A stretch of 64,000 nucleotides of DNA from Agriotes lineatus (GCA_940337035.1 CALNHX010001041.1:62001-126000); one strand, 5' to 3'. Numbered from the stretch's first letter, positions 1 through 12,218 are shown. Notes: generated from the sequence alone by a model not told the origin. A program made the numbers and translations.

Positions 1-114
1 TAGGTTTTGCAGTTGATTTATACCTATTGTTAATGAGCGCATAATCAATTTGATTTCTGTATCTATCGTCAGGAGACTTTCATGTGTACAACCTTCTTTT
101 CGTTAGACCCTAAA

Positions 115-146
115 GAAATAATAAACCAAGTCTGGTTTATTATTTC
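115..146. repeat. Short perfect hairpin
   Basis: Arms of 14 bp (GAAATAATAAACCA and its exact complement) flank a 4-base loop. The rest of positions 1-570 is AT-rich sequence in which I recognise no gene. Confidence 0.5.
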
Positions 147-569
147 TCTAGGCGTTAGACAGAAGTATCTAATTTCCAAGTTTTCGAGTGCTGTTGTTAA
201 TTAAGTTTGTTGTTTTTTTGTTAATTATTTCTTTTATTGTCAATATTGCTCTTCTACGTTAATTGTTTTTGTTGTTATTTACCTATTCGATGATGATTTG
301 AGAGTTTTGTGAAGAACGGTTTACGAAATGTACACGGTGGAAAAATACACTGCTCAAAAAATTAAAGGAGCACCTATTAAAAGTCTTCCAAAATTACGGT
401 CAATGTAAATTTTGAAACAATACTCAGCCCATGGTGTAAAGAATACAAGGTGAAACGTTCCCGGAGATGCGCAGTCGTTCAGAAAGTAGAGGGGAGATGT
501 CAACCAATCCCCCATGGGCCTACACAGGAAATCCATCATGGCCGCGATCATGGTGTAACTATGGCCGCG

Positions 570-712
570 ATTGTATATTGTTGCTGGCACTGTCAGTCGA
601 TGTCAAATTCGAGGTTAGCAGATTAAGTTTTTCGTCAGTCTGACACAAAACCTAACCTCGAATTTGACATCTACAGCGTCTTTAACAATACACTTCAGTA
701 CTACCAATAGTG
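570..712. mobile_element. Foldback MITE core, copy 1
   Basis: Inverted arms around GATGTCAAATTCGAGG (about 608) and CCTCGAATTTGACATC (about 656) form an imperfect palindrome. The outer arms carry TATTGTTGCTGGCACTG-like and CAGCGTCTTTAACAATA-like sequence. The same core recurs near 6.8, 40.7, 42.1 and 51.2 kb, so this is a dispersed family. This copy has diverged and its exact ends are not clear. Confidence 0.6.
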
Positions 713-2394
713 CCATTTGTGGGCCCATGTCTTATTGGTTGAATTTGAGGTCTACCCACATTCTACGGAACGTTACACCTGTATTCTATGCACCATGACT
801 CAGCCTATACATTTTCTAAGGTATAGTGATAGTGTTTCCATTATGAAATCCCTGAAAACAAAAACCTACAACAAACAAATACGGATTGTCATAGAAACGT
901 GGAACAATTTAAGTCCAACTTTTATTAGGTGCTCTTTTAATTTTTTTGAGCAGTGTATGTGGAGGAAAGGGGTTGACCATGTCTTACATATAAGAGAAGA
1001 TATGTGGAGAAAATATGGCTTAATGAATGAAATAAATTATAAAAGTTTAATTTTCACTGTCAATATGGGAACGTCAAATTGTGACGTTAGCGCCGGCCGA
1101 AATCGTATTTTTACGCATTGGAATGCGTTCGAATTTGACCGCCGCCAAAACTTCGTCACAAATTATCTGAAAGCATCTTCAAGGCACGAAGAAACCATCG
1201 AGGTGCGCGGGGTCACGAGCCGACGTCGTTCAGCGCATCCCTGCCCAAAATCCTGCACAGATTACGGCGATGGGTACCTAATGTATAAATAAGAGGTATC
1301 GTACGTAGTGAGAAGGACTTGCATCCAGCGTTCCGAACCGGCGCTCCCGCCTTGGGCCTCCTGGGGCTCAAGTCCTGATCCCGTCCGAAGTACCTTTTGA
1401 CTTTGAGTCTTCGAACCAAACTTTCCCAGCAATTCCCGAATTCCTGTTGGAGATCAAAGTGGCCCATTGATTTAAATGCCTGTGGTCTCCGCCGATCCGA
1501 ATCAAAAGCTATCTTGCCTATAATCCACACGTGGCTCGTTGATTTTAAACGCCTTTCTGGGATTTAGATACCTTTTCCCCTTCGAATCCGACGTTGTCTA
1601 AAACTCGTACGTGGCTCGTTGATTTTAAACGCCTGTTAAGAGTTTTAGGCCTCCTTGAATCCGTTTCCCGAAGACATTCACGCAATTTAATTGAAAAGCG
1701 AGGTCCCATGTCTCTACATAAACTTAACCCATTTGTGAGGTTAGGTGCCCGCAAAGAAACCCAGTAATTAACGTACCCGTAAAGATTCAGAGCTTCACTC
1801 ACCTGGAGGAATCTCGTTTTGTAGATTTTCTAAGTCTTCCGCAGTGCCCCAATTTTCAGGGTATAAACTTCCCGACATCTAAGCCGAAGATTGTGAGGTT
1901 AACATTGTACTAGAAGTAATTCATGTAGCTTAAAGGGATTTTACTCACCTTGCGTAACGTAGTTAACCAGCTCCCAGCTACTATCTAGAAGACCCTTGAA
2001 TTTAAGTAAAAGCTTTAAAAACGTAAATTTGGTTTGGAAGTCATTAGCCGGCACAGATAATATTTAATTCTGCCGTCTTTTCACTTGTTACACGAGATTT
2101 TACGGGCACTGCAGAATAGCTTCGACGCAACGGGATTACGCCCTACATCAAGTTCAATCACAACACCCCCGAAATAAAAGAAAATATAACCTTATTTAAT
2201 GTACATGTCCAGTTTAGCCGGGTAGAAGACGCCCTCGCCAACTACGATCTTCCTCGTTCTACGGCCGAGCTAGTACGACCGGAGAAATATCGTGGGTTGC
2301 CTAACCCAGTAGGCGCTTACCTGCCCAGGAAAGACATTAAAATCCAGATCTTTTATTTGAAAATACATGGAATATTTTAGTTATTAGTTTAAAC
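713..2394. other. No recognisable gene; short direct repeat
   Basis: No open frame here resembles a known protein. From about 1,080 to 2,330 the DNA is richer in CpG than its surroundings. A 26-base stretch beginning ACGTGGCTCGTTGATTTTAA occurs twice, at 1529-1554 and 1609-1634, a spacing of 80 bp. This could be the edge of an old LTR or satellite, but there is no decisive sign. Confidence 0.4.
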
Positions 2395-3349
2395 TAGGGA
2401 TGCACCGATACGGGTTTTTTGGCCGATACCGATATATCGGCCGATACCGATATAATCGAGGCCGATACGCCGATATATCGGCCGATATATTCTCATTGCT
2501 CTCTCCACTACTTTTTGACTACATGCAAGCACGTGTGCGCCGCTGCTTGCTTGATTCGGGCGGGGTAATCCCCTAAATACGAACTCTAGCTTAGTATTGC
2601 TTATGGAGGTGTCTTCTTGTCATTTCGTTTTAATAACGCAATTTAACAGTATTTTTTTTTCTTGACCTATTAGTATTGTTAACAATTTCTGATGATGCAA
2701 GACCTTGAAATGGTATCGCCTGATCGAATGTTTTTGCTGATGAACCGAGCTCTGTGGACTAGTGGTTACCACGTCTGCATAGTATTCGAGAGGTCGTGAG
2801 TTCGATTTCCTTGGCCGTCTTCTTTGATTCAGGTTTTTAGGTGGTTTTCCTGAGTCAACAGAGTACCTTCTCTGAAGCGAATGTCGGGGCAGTACTTCTC
2901 CACCTTTCCTGGCCTCTCTTGCGTTCTCCACCCATTCTGAAATATTCCCGTTATTGGCTAAAGAGGGGCGCAAGGGGCCCCCAGCTGGGGGAATTTAAAT
3001 GACCTTGAACTTTTACCTTTTCCTTTTTTGCTGATGCAGTGCATTCCAGAAGCTGGAAGATATTTTGCTGCATGGTGCAACACACTGGATGGAGAGCCTA
3101 ATGTTTTTACATAATAATTTACAAAAAATGAATTTTCAATATTAGATAGTAGTTATATTTTATACTCCACAATGATTATTTACATTATATTGTTCATTTC
3201 TTATAATAAATAGTAAAATATTAAATATTGAAAGGAAATTCACTTTTGCCGATATATCGGCAAAAAGGAAGGCCGATATGACCGATACCGATATATCCCT
3301 AATTCGGCCGATATGGCCGATACCGAGTATCGGTATCGGTGCATCCCTA
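2395..3349. mobile_element. hAT-like non-autonomous element with 8-bp target duplication
   Basis: Terminal inverted repeats start TAGGGATGCACCGATAC and end in the complement (GTATCGGTGCATCCCTA). Both ends are flanked by the same 8 bases, GTTTAAAC (2387-2394 and 3350-3357). An 8-bp duplication and TAGGGATG ends fit the hAT superfamily. The subterminal regions are dense in the self-complementary word CGATATATCGGCCGATA. There is no transposase reading frame, and a SINE (2743-3024) is inserted in the middle. Confidence 0.88.
2743..3024 (+). mobile_element. tRNA-derived SINE nested in the hAT element
   Basis: The head contains a pol III A-box-like TGGACTAGTGG and a B-box-like GAGTTCGATTTC in tRNA-like spacing. 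The body has no coding potential and the tail is pyrimidine-rich. A 12-base direct repeat TTTTTGCTGATG lies at 2731-2742 and 3025-3036, the target-site duplication expected from LINE-assisted insertion. The head is not an intact tRNA gene, because no acceptor stem closes around it. Confidence 0.75.
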
Positions 3350-5400
3350 GTTTAAACTGTAAATAGGTATATAAAATAAACCGCTTTATTTGATGTGTAC
3401 TTGATTATATACTTGAGAGTAAACTGAAACCTGGCATCTGGCTATCTGGATGTAAAAAGTCTCATTAGAACGTTAAAAGTGGTAATTAATTAAGCCTAAT
3501 AAGAATAAGTAGTTACCAATGAAATTCTAAGAAAAATAATACTTAATAAGCAACAATTAGTAAGTGCAGACAATTACAAAATGTAGATATTTCTTCAAAT
3601 GCCACTGCTTGCTTTTCTTTGCTCTGGTACCCTCACTTTCTTTCTGCTTTGTGTAAAAATTTCGTAGTATTTCGCATTAACCTTTAGGAAAATTGATAAT
3701 TAAGTATGCAATCTAATACAGTATTTATTTTGTATAATCTCGTAATATGTACTGTAGCAATATTTATTGTTATAAAAATATGTAGCATTATCAGTTGTTT
3801 TATTTACTATTACCTTCGTAACAATGAATTTATTTGATAAGTTGTGGTTTAGTAACTTAAACACAGTTTTATGTAAACATTTTGATAATTTTTAAAATAG
3901 AAGTTTAAATTTTCCACGTTTACGAATATTTATAGTTTGTCTAAGGAGTGTACTTGTAAAAAAGAGCTAGCGCCAATCTCCCCTACTCGGAGTTTTTGTG
4001 TACTTGGTGGCACTGTAGTAATACCCCAGTTTACTTGTTTAAAACCATAACACTAGTGGGCATTGGATAAATGTATTTGATTTCTCGGTACTTTCCAATT
4101 TGTCACTCTGACTTCACGGCTGTCAATACAAAATTTATGTTTTTTAAATATTTATTGAGTTGGATAAAGATTTGTGTGGCACGCGTGTATTATTACAAAT
4201 AATTCACTCGAGAAATGAGCCCTCTTGGCCTGGTGACCTCCACTTTTCTCTCGTGGATTATTTGTAATGCAACACACTTATACCATAAATAACTATTATC
4301 TACTGTGATGTCACAATATGGTTATTATATTATAACACCGCAAAACAGTACTACAATAGTCTATTATAACACTGTTTTTGCATTGTTATTTCCATATGAA
4401 AAACATTGTTTCAGGCAACTGACAGATTGTCACATTTATAAAATGTAAAAATTCTAAGTTTTTGATTATTTTTATGTACTATCAATCAATAATAAGCGTT
4501 TTCAGACCTCATTTTCAGGCGTAAGCTAGACTCTTTCACCCGCTAAATGATATCAGCGGGCGTAAAAGAATTTTATTGACCGATGATGTTATTTTATCGG
4601 GTAAAAAAGAATTTTACCACCCGTTGACGTCATTTTAATTGTTATTTATAAACATGTATTAATTAAAACCATACCTAGTTACAAAGGCACTATTCAGCTA
4701 AAATAATTGTACGAATTGCCCTGTTTTCATTTCACGTTCTATATAATCTGAATTTGCCTTTTCAAAACTATGATAGTACATAAAGTTTTGTACGCACCTC
4801 AGACGTAACCTTACGCCCTTGATACATAAATAACTATTTTATGCAAAGTAGATAAAACAGTATATTATGCTTGTTTATTGTAGTACTTGTTCCAATGGAA
4901 TGCTACTCGCTACGCTCGTTGTGCCCCAAATTCACTCGTGCTACAATAAGCTCTCGTGTTAAACTAGTATAATAATCTATTTTATTAATACGAAAGAATT
5001 TTTTTTTGACAGTGCCATTTCGCGTCACTAGACCTTCACTTATACCTAGTTATGGCCCTGTTGTATACTCCCAATTTAAATGCGTTTATTTTCAATTTGA
5101 AAGTGTTAATTCTCAATTTGAATGTTTAATCGATTCCATATAGTTATTTCTCATTTTGAATGTTTATTCTTAATATAAAACAAGCAAATTGCGCGCTACG
5201 CGCACGTTAAATAGGATACGCGAAAGGTCACGCTCCGAGCCGAGCGCTAAGATAAGAAACACAAAACCTAAACAAATATAAACATCTGCGAAGCCGGAAC
5301 GTGAGATTTTATGTTGTGCCACAGACAGACACACATTAAGGAAAATTATATTATAGATGATTACTCCATTTGAAGTTGAAAAGGTATAGAAAATGTTCGA
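3350..5400. other. AT-rich non-coding DNA with inverted-repeat remnants
   Basis: No coding region is recognised. Around 4190-4280 TTACAAATAAT is mirrored by ATTATTTGTAA. At 4,840-4,990 there is another MITE-like patch (CTCGCTACGCTCG). Similar CG-rich words occur in the piggyBac intron near 24.2-24.36 kb, so these are probably old copies of one MITE type. Confidence 0.35.
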
Positions 5401-5409
5401 CCAAATATA

Positions 5410-5650
5410 GAAATGTGTACAGCGGATGGTGAAACATGCTCTTATAGATAGAAGCTACCTAACGCCTTTCGTTGAGCTCGCACGATGCAACAGAGTAACA
5501 CTTCTCTGGGTGCCTGGGCCTTCTGGTTAGAAGATAATGAAAGACCAACACTCTTGCAAAAAAAGGAAACAAAAGCCAAATGTGTAGGACCGGAACCATA
5601 TATAACGAACTCAAAATCCCATACCTAGAATGTTATTTTGCTATTCTGTA
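5410..5650 (+). pseudogene. RNase H-like fragment of a non-LTR retrotransposon
   Basis: The plus strand reads RVTLLWVPGPSG, close to the WVPGHSGI.GNE motif of the RNase H domain in insect Jockey/I-type retrotransposons. In-frame stops follow directly, and a further piece, RTGTIYNELKIPY, matches where the motif would continue after a shift. There is no upstream reverse transcriptase. This is a decayed fragment and the family is not certain. Confidence 0.45.
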
Positions 5651-6456
5651 CGGTAATATTCCTTTACCGTACATGGCAACCATTACCATACTGAAACAAC
5701 TGCATCTGTATGGTAATATTCCTTTTACCGTAAATGGCAACCATTACAATACTGAAACAACTGTATCTGTACGGTAATATTCCTTTACCGTACATGGCAA
5801 TCATTACCATAATGAAACAGCTGTATCTGTACGATAATATTCTTTTACCGTACATGGCAACCATTACCATACAGAAACAACTGTATCTGTACGGTAATAT
5901 TCCTTTACCGTACATGGCAATCATTACCATAATGAAACAGCTGTTATCTGTACGATAACATTCTTTTACCGTACATGGCAACTATTACCATACTGAAACA
6001 ACTGTATCTGTATGGTAATATTCCTTTACCGTACATGGCAATCATTACAATACTGAAACAAATGTATCTGTATGGTAATATTCCTTTACCGTACATAGCA
6101 ATCATTCCAATACTGAAACAACTGTATCTGTATGGTAATATTTTTTTACTATGCATGGCAACCGTTACCATACTGAAACAACTATATGTGTAAGGTATTA
6201 TTCCTTTATTGTACATAGCAACCATTACCATACTGAAACAACTGTATCTGTACGGTAATATTCCTTTACTGTGCATGGCAATCATTACAATACTGAAACA
6301 ACTGTATCTGTATGATAATATTTTTTTACTGTGCATGGCAACCATTACCATACTGAAACAACTGTATCTGTACGGTAATATTCCTTTACCGTACATGGCA
6401 ATCATTACAATACCGAAACAACTGTATCTGTATGGTAATATTCCTTTACCGTACAT
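5647..6456. repeat. 60-bp tandem repeat (satellite), about 13.5 copies
   Basis: The unit begins CTGTATCTGTACGGTAATAT and repeats every 60 bp (steps at 5701, 5761, 5821, 5881, 5941, then +1, on to 6422). Each unit holds a dyad: TGTACGGTAA and TTTACCGTACA separated by about 6 bases. Because 60 is divisible by 3 and units lack stops in some frames, long reading frames appear on both strands. They read as 20-residue repeats and are by-products of the array, not genes. Two more units lie at 7111-7243. Confidence 0.92.
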
Positions 6457-7110
6457 GGGAAAGAACTGCATAGGCGCAGAGTTAATGGGGGCCGCCAGGC
6501 CCAGGCCCCACATGAAATGATACGACATGGAGCTGGGCCCCACATAAAATTCCTGTGTTTAAATTCAAAACACATTTTTTTATGGAGTAACTTTGTTGAT
6601 AGTTGGAGTTGTCTTTTGCCTAGTTTATTTTTATATTTTATGAAGTAAAATGTGTTTTTGTTTTCACAGAGAAATATTTAAGTTGTTTGTAACAAGAGAT
6701 CAATAAAAAAACCAATTAGGGTAGGCTGTGATATGTGTTATACGTTTGGCAGTACTGAAGTGTATTGTCAGTCTATGTCAAATTCTAGATTAGTAGGTTA
6801 GGCTTTGTTTGTTGTTTGACACACACTGACCTAAAACTTAACCTGCAAATCTCGAATTTGACATAGACTGACAATACGCTTCAGTACTGCCAAACGTATA
6901 ACACATATCACAGCCTACCTAATTTGTTTTTTATTGATCTCATGTTATAATGTGTTTGTGAATAAATCTGTTTAGCATACCTATTTATATTTTTTCAAAA
7001 TTTTCCGGGGGAGGGCCCCTGGAACCCCTTGCTGGGGAAAGTACTCCGTACCCCCCCCCCACCGCGGTGAATATCCAATGGCCCCACATGAAATTTTACG
7101 AAGTCGGCGC
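6457..7110. other. Insertion splitting the 60-bp array
   Basis: The array breaks off at CATGGGAAAGAACTGCATAGG and resumes after GGCGCCTATGAACAACTG. The insert carries GGCCCCACATGAAAT near both of its ends (about 6505 and 7079) and a C-rich run near 7050. It contains its own nested foldback (6717-6926). No transposase frame is visible and I cannot name the family. Confidence 0.5.
6717..6926. mobile_element. Foldback MITE, copy 2
   Basis: An almost complete palindrome: TAGGGTAGGCTGTGATATGT at the left end is mirrored by ACATATCACAGCCTACCTA at the right. Inside is the shared core TCTATGTCAAATTC / GAATTTGACATAGA. Flanks are compatible with a TA target duplication. Its outer arms resemble the 51.1-51.3 kb copy but not the copies at 40.6 and 42.0 kb. 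Confidence 0.75.
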
Positions 7111-7243
7111 CTATGAACAACTGTATCTGTACAGTAATATTCTTTTACTGTGCATGGCAACCATTACCATAATAAAACAACTATATCTGTACGGAAATAT
7201 TCCTTTATCGTTCACGGCAACAATTACCATACTGCAACCAATA
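7111..7243. repeat. Two more units of the 60-bp tandem repeat
   Basis: Diverged units (CTGTATCTGTACAGTAATAT and CTATATCTGTACGGAAATAT) continue the array after the insertion. They show that the insertion landed inside a longer array. Confidence 0.8.
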
Positions 7244-7249
7244 AACTAA

Positions 7250-9600
7250 TGAACAAAGTACGGATGGTATGAATCATAACAGTCTTAGATGTCTTAAAAT
7301 CCTCGATCTACGAGCATTTTAATAAAACTAACGACTCAGTATTAACTTTACTATATTATGTACAATTAAACAGTTAATGGCATTTTTATTTACATTTAGT
7401 ACATGTGCTTTTGTGACCACACAAAATTTTGTCGTCATCCAAGCACAGACTACTTCTAGTTTACAATAAATTAATCTTATAACTACACAACGTAGCAACA
7501 CTGTTTCTCCTTCAAAGATTCTTACATTTAGTTCCTAATATACTTATAAAAAAATATTTCCTATGCAAAAACATTAATGTCATGTTTGAATGTAAGTAAC
7601 CTAACACAAAAAGATGTTTTGTTGCAATAAATCTCATTAGGTCGTATATCACAATATTGATAACTAAACATATTCAATCACAGTAATTACTGAAACAAAA
7701 ATTACTTTTGGTAACTGAAGTATATAATATAAAAATATACAGATCCAAATACGATTGCTACATTCACAGCCATACAGAAATGTAGCATAAATATCATTGC
7801 GTTTTTTACAACTATCAAATAGTTTGATCTTTTATATCAATCAAGAGTGATTATAACAAAACAACGAATGCTATCTTTGATATATTTTTTTTATTTAAAC
7901 AGTCTGATATGACACGCACTAGTCATGCAGGGTGAGGTATCACTTACCATATCCTTGTTTATTTTATTAATAAAAGAATTAAGGCAAAGTATTTAAAAAA
8001 AAACATGGTTTAGAATGGACTTTCTCCAAGTTTTCACATGAAATGTTTTGTTCTCTTGTTTTTAAAAGTTGCACCATACACACTTTTTCAGACATTTTGA
8101 TAGACTATTTCTCTCTTTTTAGCAAATTAAAGCTTGTGTCTCCATTTGGTTCCAGTACCCTCAAATGCGCTAATGAAAGCGCTTTAGTCAAAAGCTATAT
8201 CGTGAACTAGCATGGTTTAGCTTGTCAAAAAGGGGAAAAAACATGTACGGTGCGATTTAAAACAAATGAAGATAGTGCTATAGATCTTATAGTAACTATA
8301 AGATCTACCTCATCCTGCACAATTCAAATTATAGTGGATGAAGCTCGAGCATGAACAGATAACATTCAATTCTTATTATGGTGATTATTGTATTAGTGTA
8401 TCGAATTTGAGGTTATTATTCGTTACCAGTATAGCACTATTGCTGAGATTTGTGGAAAACAATTTTAAATTAAATAAATGTATTGTTTGTCCCCTACAAG
8501 AAACAGAAAATATCACGGTCAAACCTTATAAATAAATGTGGTATTCGAAATGTGCCAAGTTTCAACAATAACTTACAAAATGGCAAATAAATAATTCTTA
8601 CTTCTACAATGAATCTCGAAATTGTTGCAACAAGAGTACGGCATCTACAATTTTCAACTTTTTTTGAAAACAAGCCCTGTTTGGCACACCGAAAGGTAAA
8701 AGAGGCTAAAGATAATGAATGACAAGATTGTTTTGTACGCACATGCTTTGTTGCCAATTCATTGTTTACACTTAAAGCCGGTCGCACACACATCGCGAAT
8801 ATCTCACACTCTGTGTAGGCTCGTACTCGTGCAGTTTCCATCGGTTGTCGGTAAAACAACGGGAAATTATATTCGCTTTTGTTCATAATCGTGTTAGTCA
8901 TGGAGCTCCCAGACTACTCGCGGTTGCTCGTATATACTTTTGCAATGCAGTTAAAAATATCGTTAAATTGCTTTACACTGAACTTCCCCAGCAAATGGAA
9001 GTTTTGGAAATTTAAAAATACCGAAGGGAAAGAAATTACACATGAACATCGAGCACTTTATGTTATTAGAGGTTAGGTTTTCGGTTTGTCAACGTTTTGC
9101 ATAATTTGTGGAGCATCTGTGTATCACAAGTATTCCCGAATCTTATAGTACAAGTATGCATAAGTGGTGTGGGAGGTTGCACTTGGCATTGGCCATATTC
9201 GTAAATAATCGGACTCGTGAATATTTGCGATGTCTATGGGACCGGCTTATTGGGTACGATAATAACATAGCCTTATCAAGCTTTCAGTGTTGCAAACACT
9301 ATAAAATTGGATAACAATAATCAACGTGGTCAACCCCTATATGTAAAATTGTTCAGAATACAATACGGTCTGCCTATTAACAACTTAAGAACTTGCACTC
9401 CAACTAACTAGAATTTTGCTTGTATTCGAAAACAAAATTAGCAGAATTTGGCCGAGTTGTTCTCTTATTGCAAGAACTCAGTAACCTGCTGTATATTGCA
9501 CTTGCTTAACTAAAATCCAAACTATAGTCTTACAAACCTTTTGTCTACGTCAATCCCTGAGATTCAGCTGCAAAATCATAATTTCTAATACTGAAGCATG
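7250..9600. other. No recognisable gene
   Basis: AT-rich sequence. Short reading frames exist (for example 8338-8535 plus, 8494-8901 minus) but none shows a domain, a splice-consistent neighbour or a repeat signature I recognise. The stretch lies 3' of the Ig/LDLa gene, which reads towards it, so part may be its 3' UTR. Confidence 0.35.
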
Positions 9601-9602
9601 CA

Positions 9603-11141
9603 TTATACTGTACATTTTTCGCAAGGTGGGGCACTAGGCGTTGCACTGGCTGTAGCTTCCTCATACGAAGGGGGTTTATCTAAGTTTTGATTTCCCACCA
9701 CAGCGACATTATGGTTCTCGGCATACAAGCTATCAAATGTGGGTAGCATAGCATCTGAATGCAAAACTTGGTGCATATCGGTGCTATCGCTACTATGTTG
9801 AGGACTTCTGATTGATGTACTTCCGTTAAAAGTTTTCGCCAAATATTGTCTTATAACTATGCAAACAATAACGGCGATTAAAATCAGAATGCAAGGAATA
9901 GCAATCCCTAAAAAACTGTAATTAAACGTTTGTCATCTGAGTTTTTGGTCAACTTACACATGCTCTTGAATTTTGGACCGTCATTCTCATATGTACTCCA
10001 GTTTACATTATCAGTAAAATCATTTGCTGTAAAAAAAAACATTATAATAACTGCAATACATATAAGTAGCAATACGTACAATAATCCATATCATCGGGAT
10101 GTAGTAATGGTATCCCATGGTGGAAATGAAAATCTAAAAAGTTTAAAATTACCAACCAAACTATAGACCGAATTAAAACATCACATACCAAAATGTTCCG
10201 AACAACATGCTGGCTTAAAATCTACCTTACAATGAGGATCACTATGTCTATTACAGCATAGCGATTCCGAAATGCAACGCCCATCCGCACACATCCTCTT
10301 ATCTAAAACAAACATTTCAAATTGTGTCAAAAATAGGCTTAGCTAAACATACCTGCACAAGGATCAACGCCACACAAAAATGGATCCTCGTCCGATCCGT
10401 CCTTGCAGTCGACCACGCTATCACAGACATACTCATAACCAAAGCAGGGCGCTCCTGACTTGCAAGTGAACTTATCGTTAGTGCATAAAAACTTGGGTAA
10501 AATGAGTGGGCCTTTCGTGTCGAACTCCGAATCTGGCCGTGATTCGTCCATTGCATTAAAGTAGGGAAGCAGTTCCTCCGGTTTTGAACCAAGTGTAACG
10601 TCCAGCTTAATGACTTTGAATAGCTTGTATTTTAAGCTCATGCAAAAGTAAGTTCCTGCATCCAGTGGATACAAGGGATTGAAATTTTTAACAGCTTGGT
10701 TAGTGTCGCTCTTTTCAAGAAACTGATATAGTAGTTTTGGATTGTGTTTGGCGATGTGTTCCAAGTCTGCTGCGTTATTAAACTGTACGTTTTTGTGTCT
10801 CCAGCCCCACGATAGCTCATTGTCAAAAAAAATAGAGGTTTCGTTGTAAGGTACAACTAGATTGCATATTAGAGTTAATCGTGTCCCTGCAAACTCCCGG
10901 ATATTATTCGATACGGTTTCTTCGGCTCCTTTAATGTATTTCACTATTTCCAGTGTTAATTCGCCTAAAATTAATGTTTAACTATTATAACCTCACTTTT
11001 GTGCAACATCCTTAACCTCATTCTTTATGTAACTTGTTAAATAACAGTTATGGGGGTTAATTCGTGTTAAAATATAATTTACCTACCTTTTATAACGCAT
11101 ATTAATTTTATTAACAGCACCAGGGTGTAAAAATACTGCAT
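9603..11141 (-). CDS. Ig / LDLR class A single-pass membrane protein, five exons, 386 aa
   Basis: Exons on the minus strand: 11141-11087, 10964-10353, 10302-10189, 10026-9960, 9915-9603. All introns are GT-AG and the joined frame is open for exactly 387 codons. Order: signal peptide MQYFYTLVLLIKLICVIK (1-18); Ig-like domain with C52 and C126 (AGTYFC); LDLR class A module about 179-216 ending CKDGSDE; a short Cys module (DKRMCADGRC.....CC) in its own exon; membrane segment about 284-305; cytoplasmic tail with PPSYEE at 364-369, a possible WW-domain ligand. The calcium-binding acidic residues of LDLa are present. I infer a cell-surface receptor or adhesion protein; no gene name is recognised. 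A paralogue with the same exon plan lies at 37.5-38.6 kb. The last splice uses a GTGTAAGT donor, chosen because it alone keeps frame. Confidence 0.85.
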
Positions 11142-11860
11142 CTTGGCGAATTTCACTTTGCAACTAGCCTACAAAATGTTCATCACACCATTCCTGAAAT
11201 TGTGGATTTCCCAATAATGATTAACTAATGGGTTTCTTTATGCGTGTAGGTATTACACAAACGTTCACCCATTTCCAGTCCTTGAATGACTTGAATATTA
11301 AAATCTTTACGCTCATTACAACGCATTTTTCACATACATATCTACTAATGTGGCTGGGGGTATTTCCATATTTGATAACAATTTATTCTCGAAGGATTGC
11401 TTTTAATTGTTCACGTATAATATAACGTTATCATTATACTTATACAAAAATACAGTATCTATTAAATATCTTAAATTAATGTAAAAAATCCCTTGTCTTT
11501 AATAATTAAAATTTTTTATATACGAGTAGGTAGGTACTACCTACTTATTCTAATCGACTGGAAAAAATGTAAACAGGTAGGGAGTACTTTATTCTGGGTT
11601 ATTTCCTCTTATTATCCTCAACTAAAATAACTATTCATTTTAAAGAAATTCCCTGTGTGTAAATAACTTATTAAAATTTCAACTGCCTGAATTTCAATAC
11701 TTACTACGTGTTATACAGAGTGACTCTAAAAGATACGTACAAAACGCTACCACATATTCCTAAGACCAAAATAGACCAATTTAACCAAACTCATCTCTAT
11801 CTAAAAGTGTTTCATTAAGGCAGCATACAACGTTAAAGATCATTTTTGAGGCTTTCACGG
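11142..11860. other. Upstream region of the Ig/LDLa gene, no other gene seen
   Basis: This is the 5' side of the minus-strand gene and should contain its promoter, but no clear TATA box or initiator stands out. TACAGAGTGACTCTAAAAGA near 11,714 resembles an end of a mariner-type MITE. The rest is AT-rich. Confidence 0.3.
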
Positions 11861-11864
11861 CCAT

Positions 11865-12218
11865 TGTCATTAAGTAACAAACGACTACCGGGATTGGACC
11901 GTGTAATGATTGAGATCGAATAACTCAACGTTTCGCCCACTTTCGTAAGGGGCTTCATCAGGAGAAAAAAGCAAAAGAGCACGGTAACTCAACGTGTTAA
12001 CCACGCCAGAGGCGAAACTCTTTGCAAGGGAAAGGACAGAAGAGCACGGTAACTCAAAGTGTGAACCACGTCAGAGGCGAAATTCGAGTTAACACGTTGA
12101 GTTACCGTGCTCTTTTGCTTTTTCCTCCTGATGAAGCCCCTTACGAAAGTGGGCGAAACGTTGAGTTCTTCGATCTCAATCATGACACGGTCCAATCCCG
12201 GAAGTCGTTTGTTACTTA
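11865..12218. mobile_element. Inverted pair of Penelope-like repeats with hammerhead-like cores
   Basis: Two arms of about 130-150 bp face each other. Each arm contains CTGATGA, a stem-loop with GCCC/GGGC ends, then GAAAC, at 12128-12158 (plus) and 11931-11961 (minus). A third single copy lies at 26.8 kb. The CTGATGA...GAAA arrangement matches the conserved core and stem II of hammerhead ribozymes, which are known in the long terminal repeats of Penelope-like elements. I could not identify a convincing stem I or stem III pairing, so ribozyme activity is a hypothesis. Penelope origin is inferred from this motif and the inverted arrangement; no Penelope reverse transcriptase is present. Confidence 0.5.

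Noticed and set aside
5664..6543. Long overlapping reading frames on both strands (up to 199 aa)
   Set aside because: They come from a 60-bp tandem repeat whose length is a multiple of three; the peptide is just the repeat translated.
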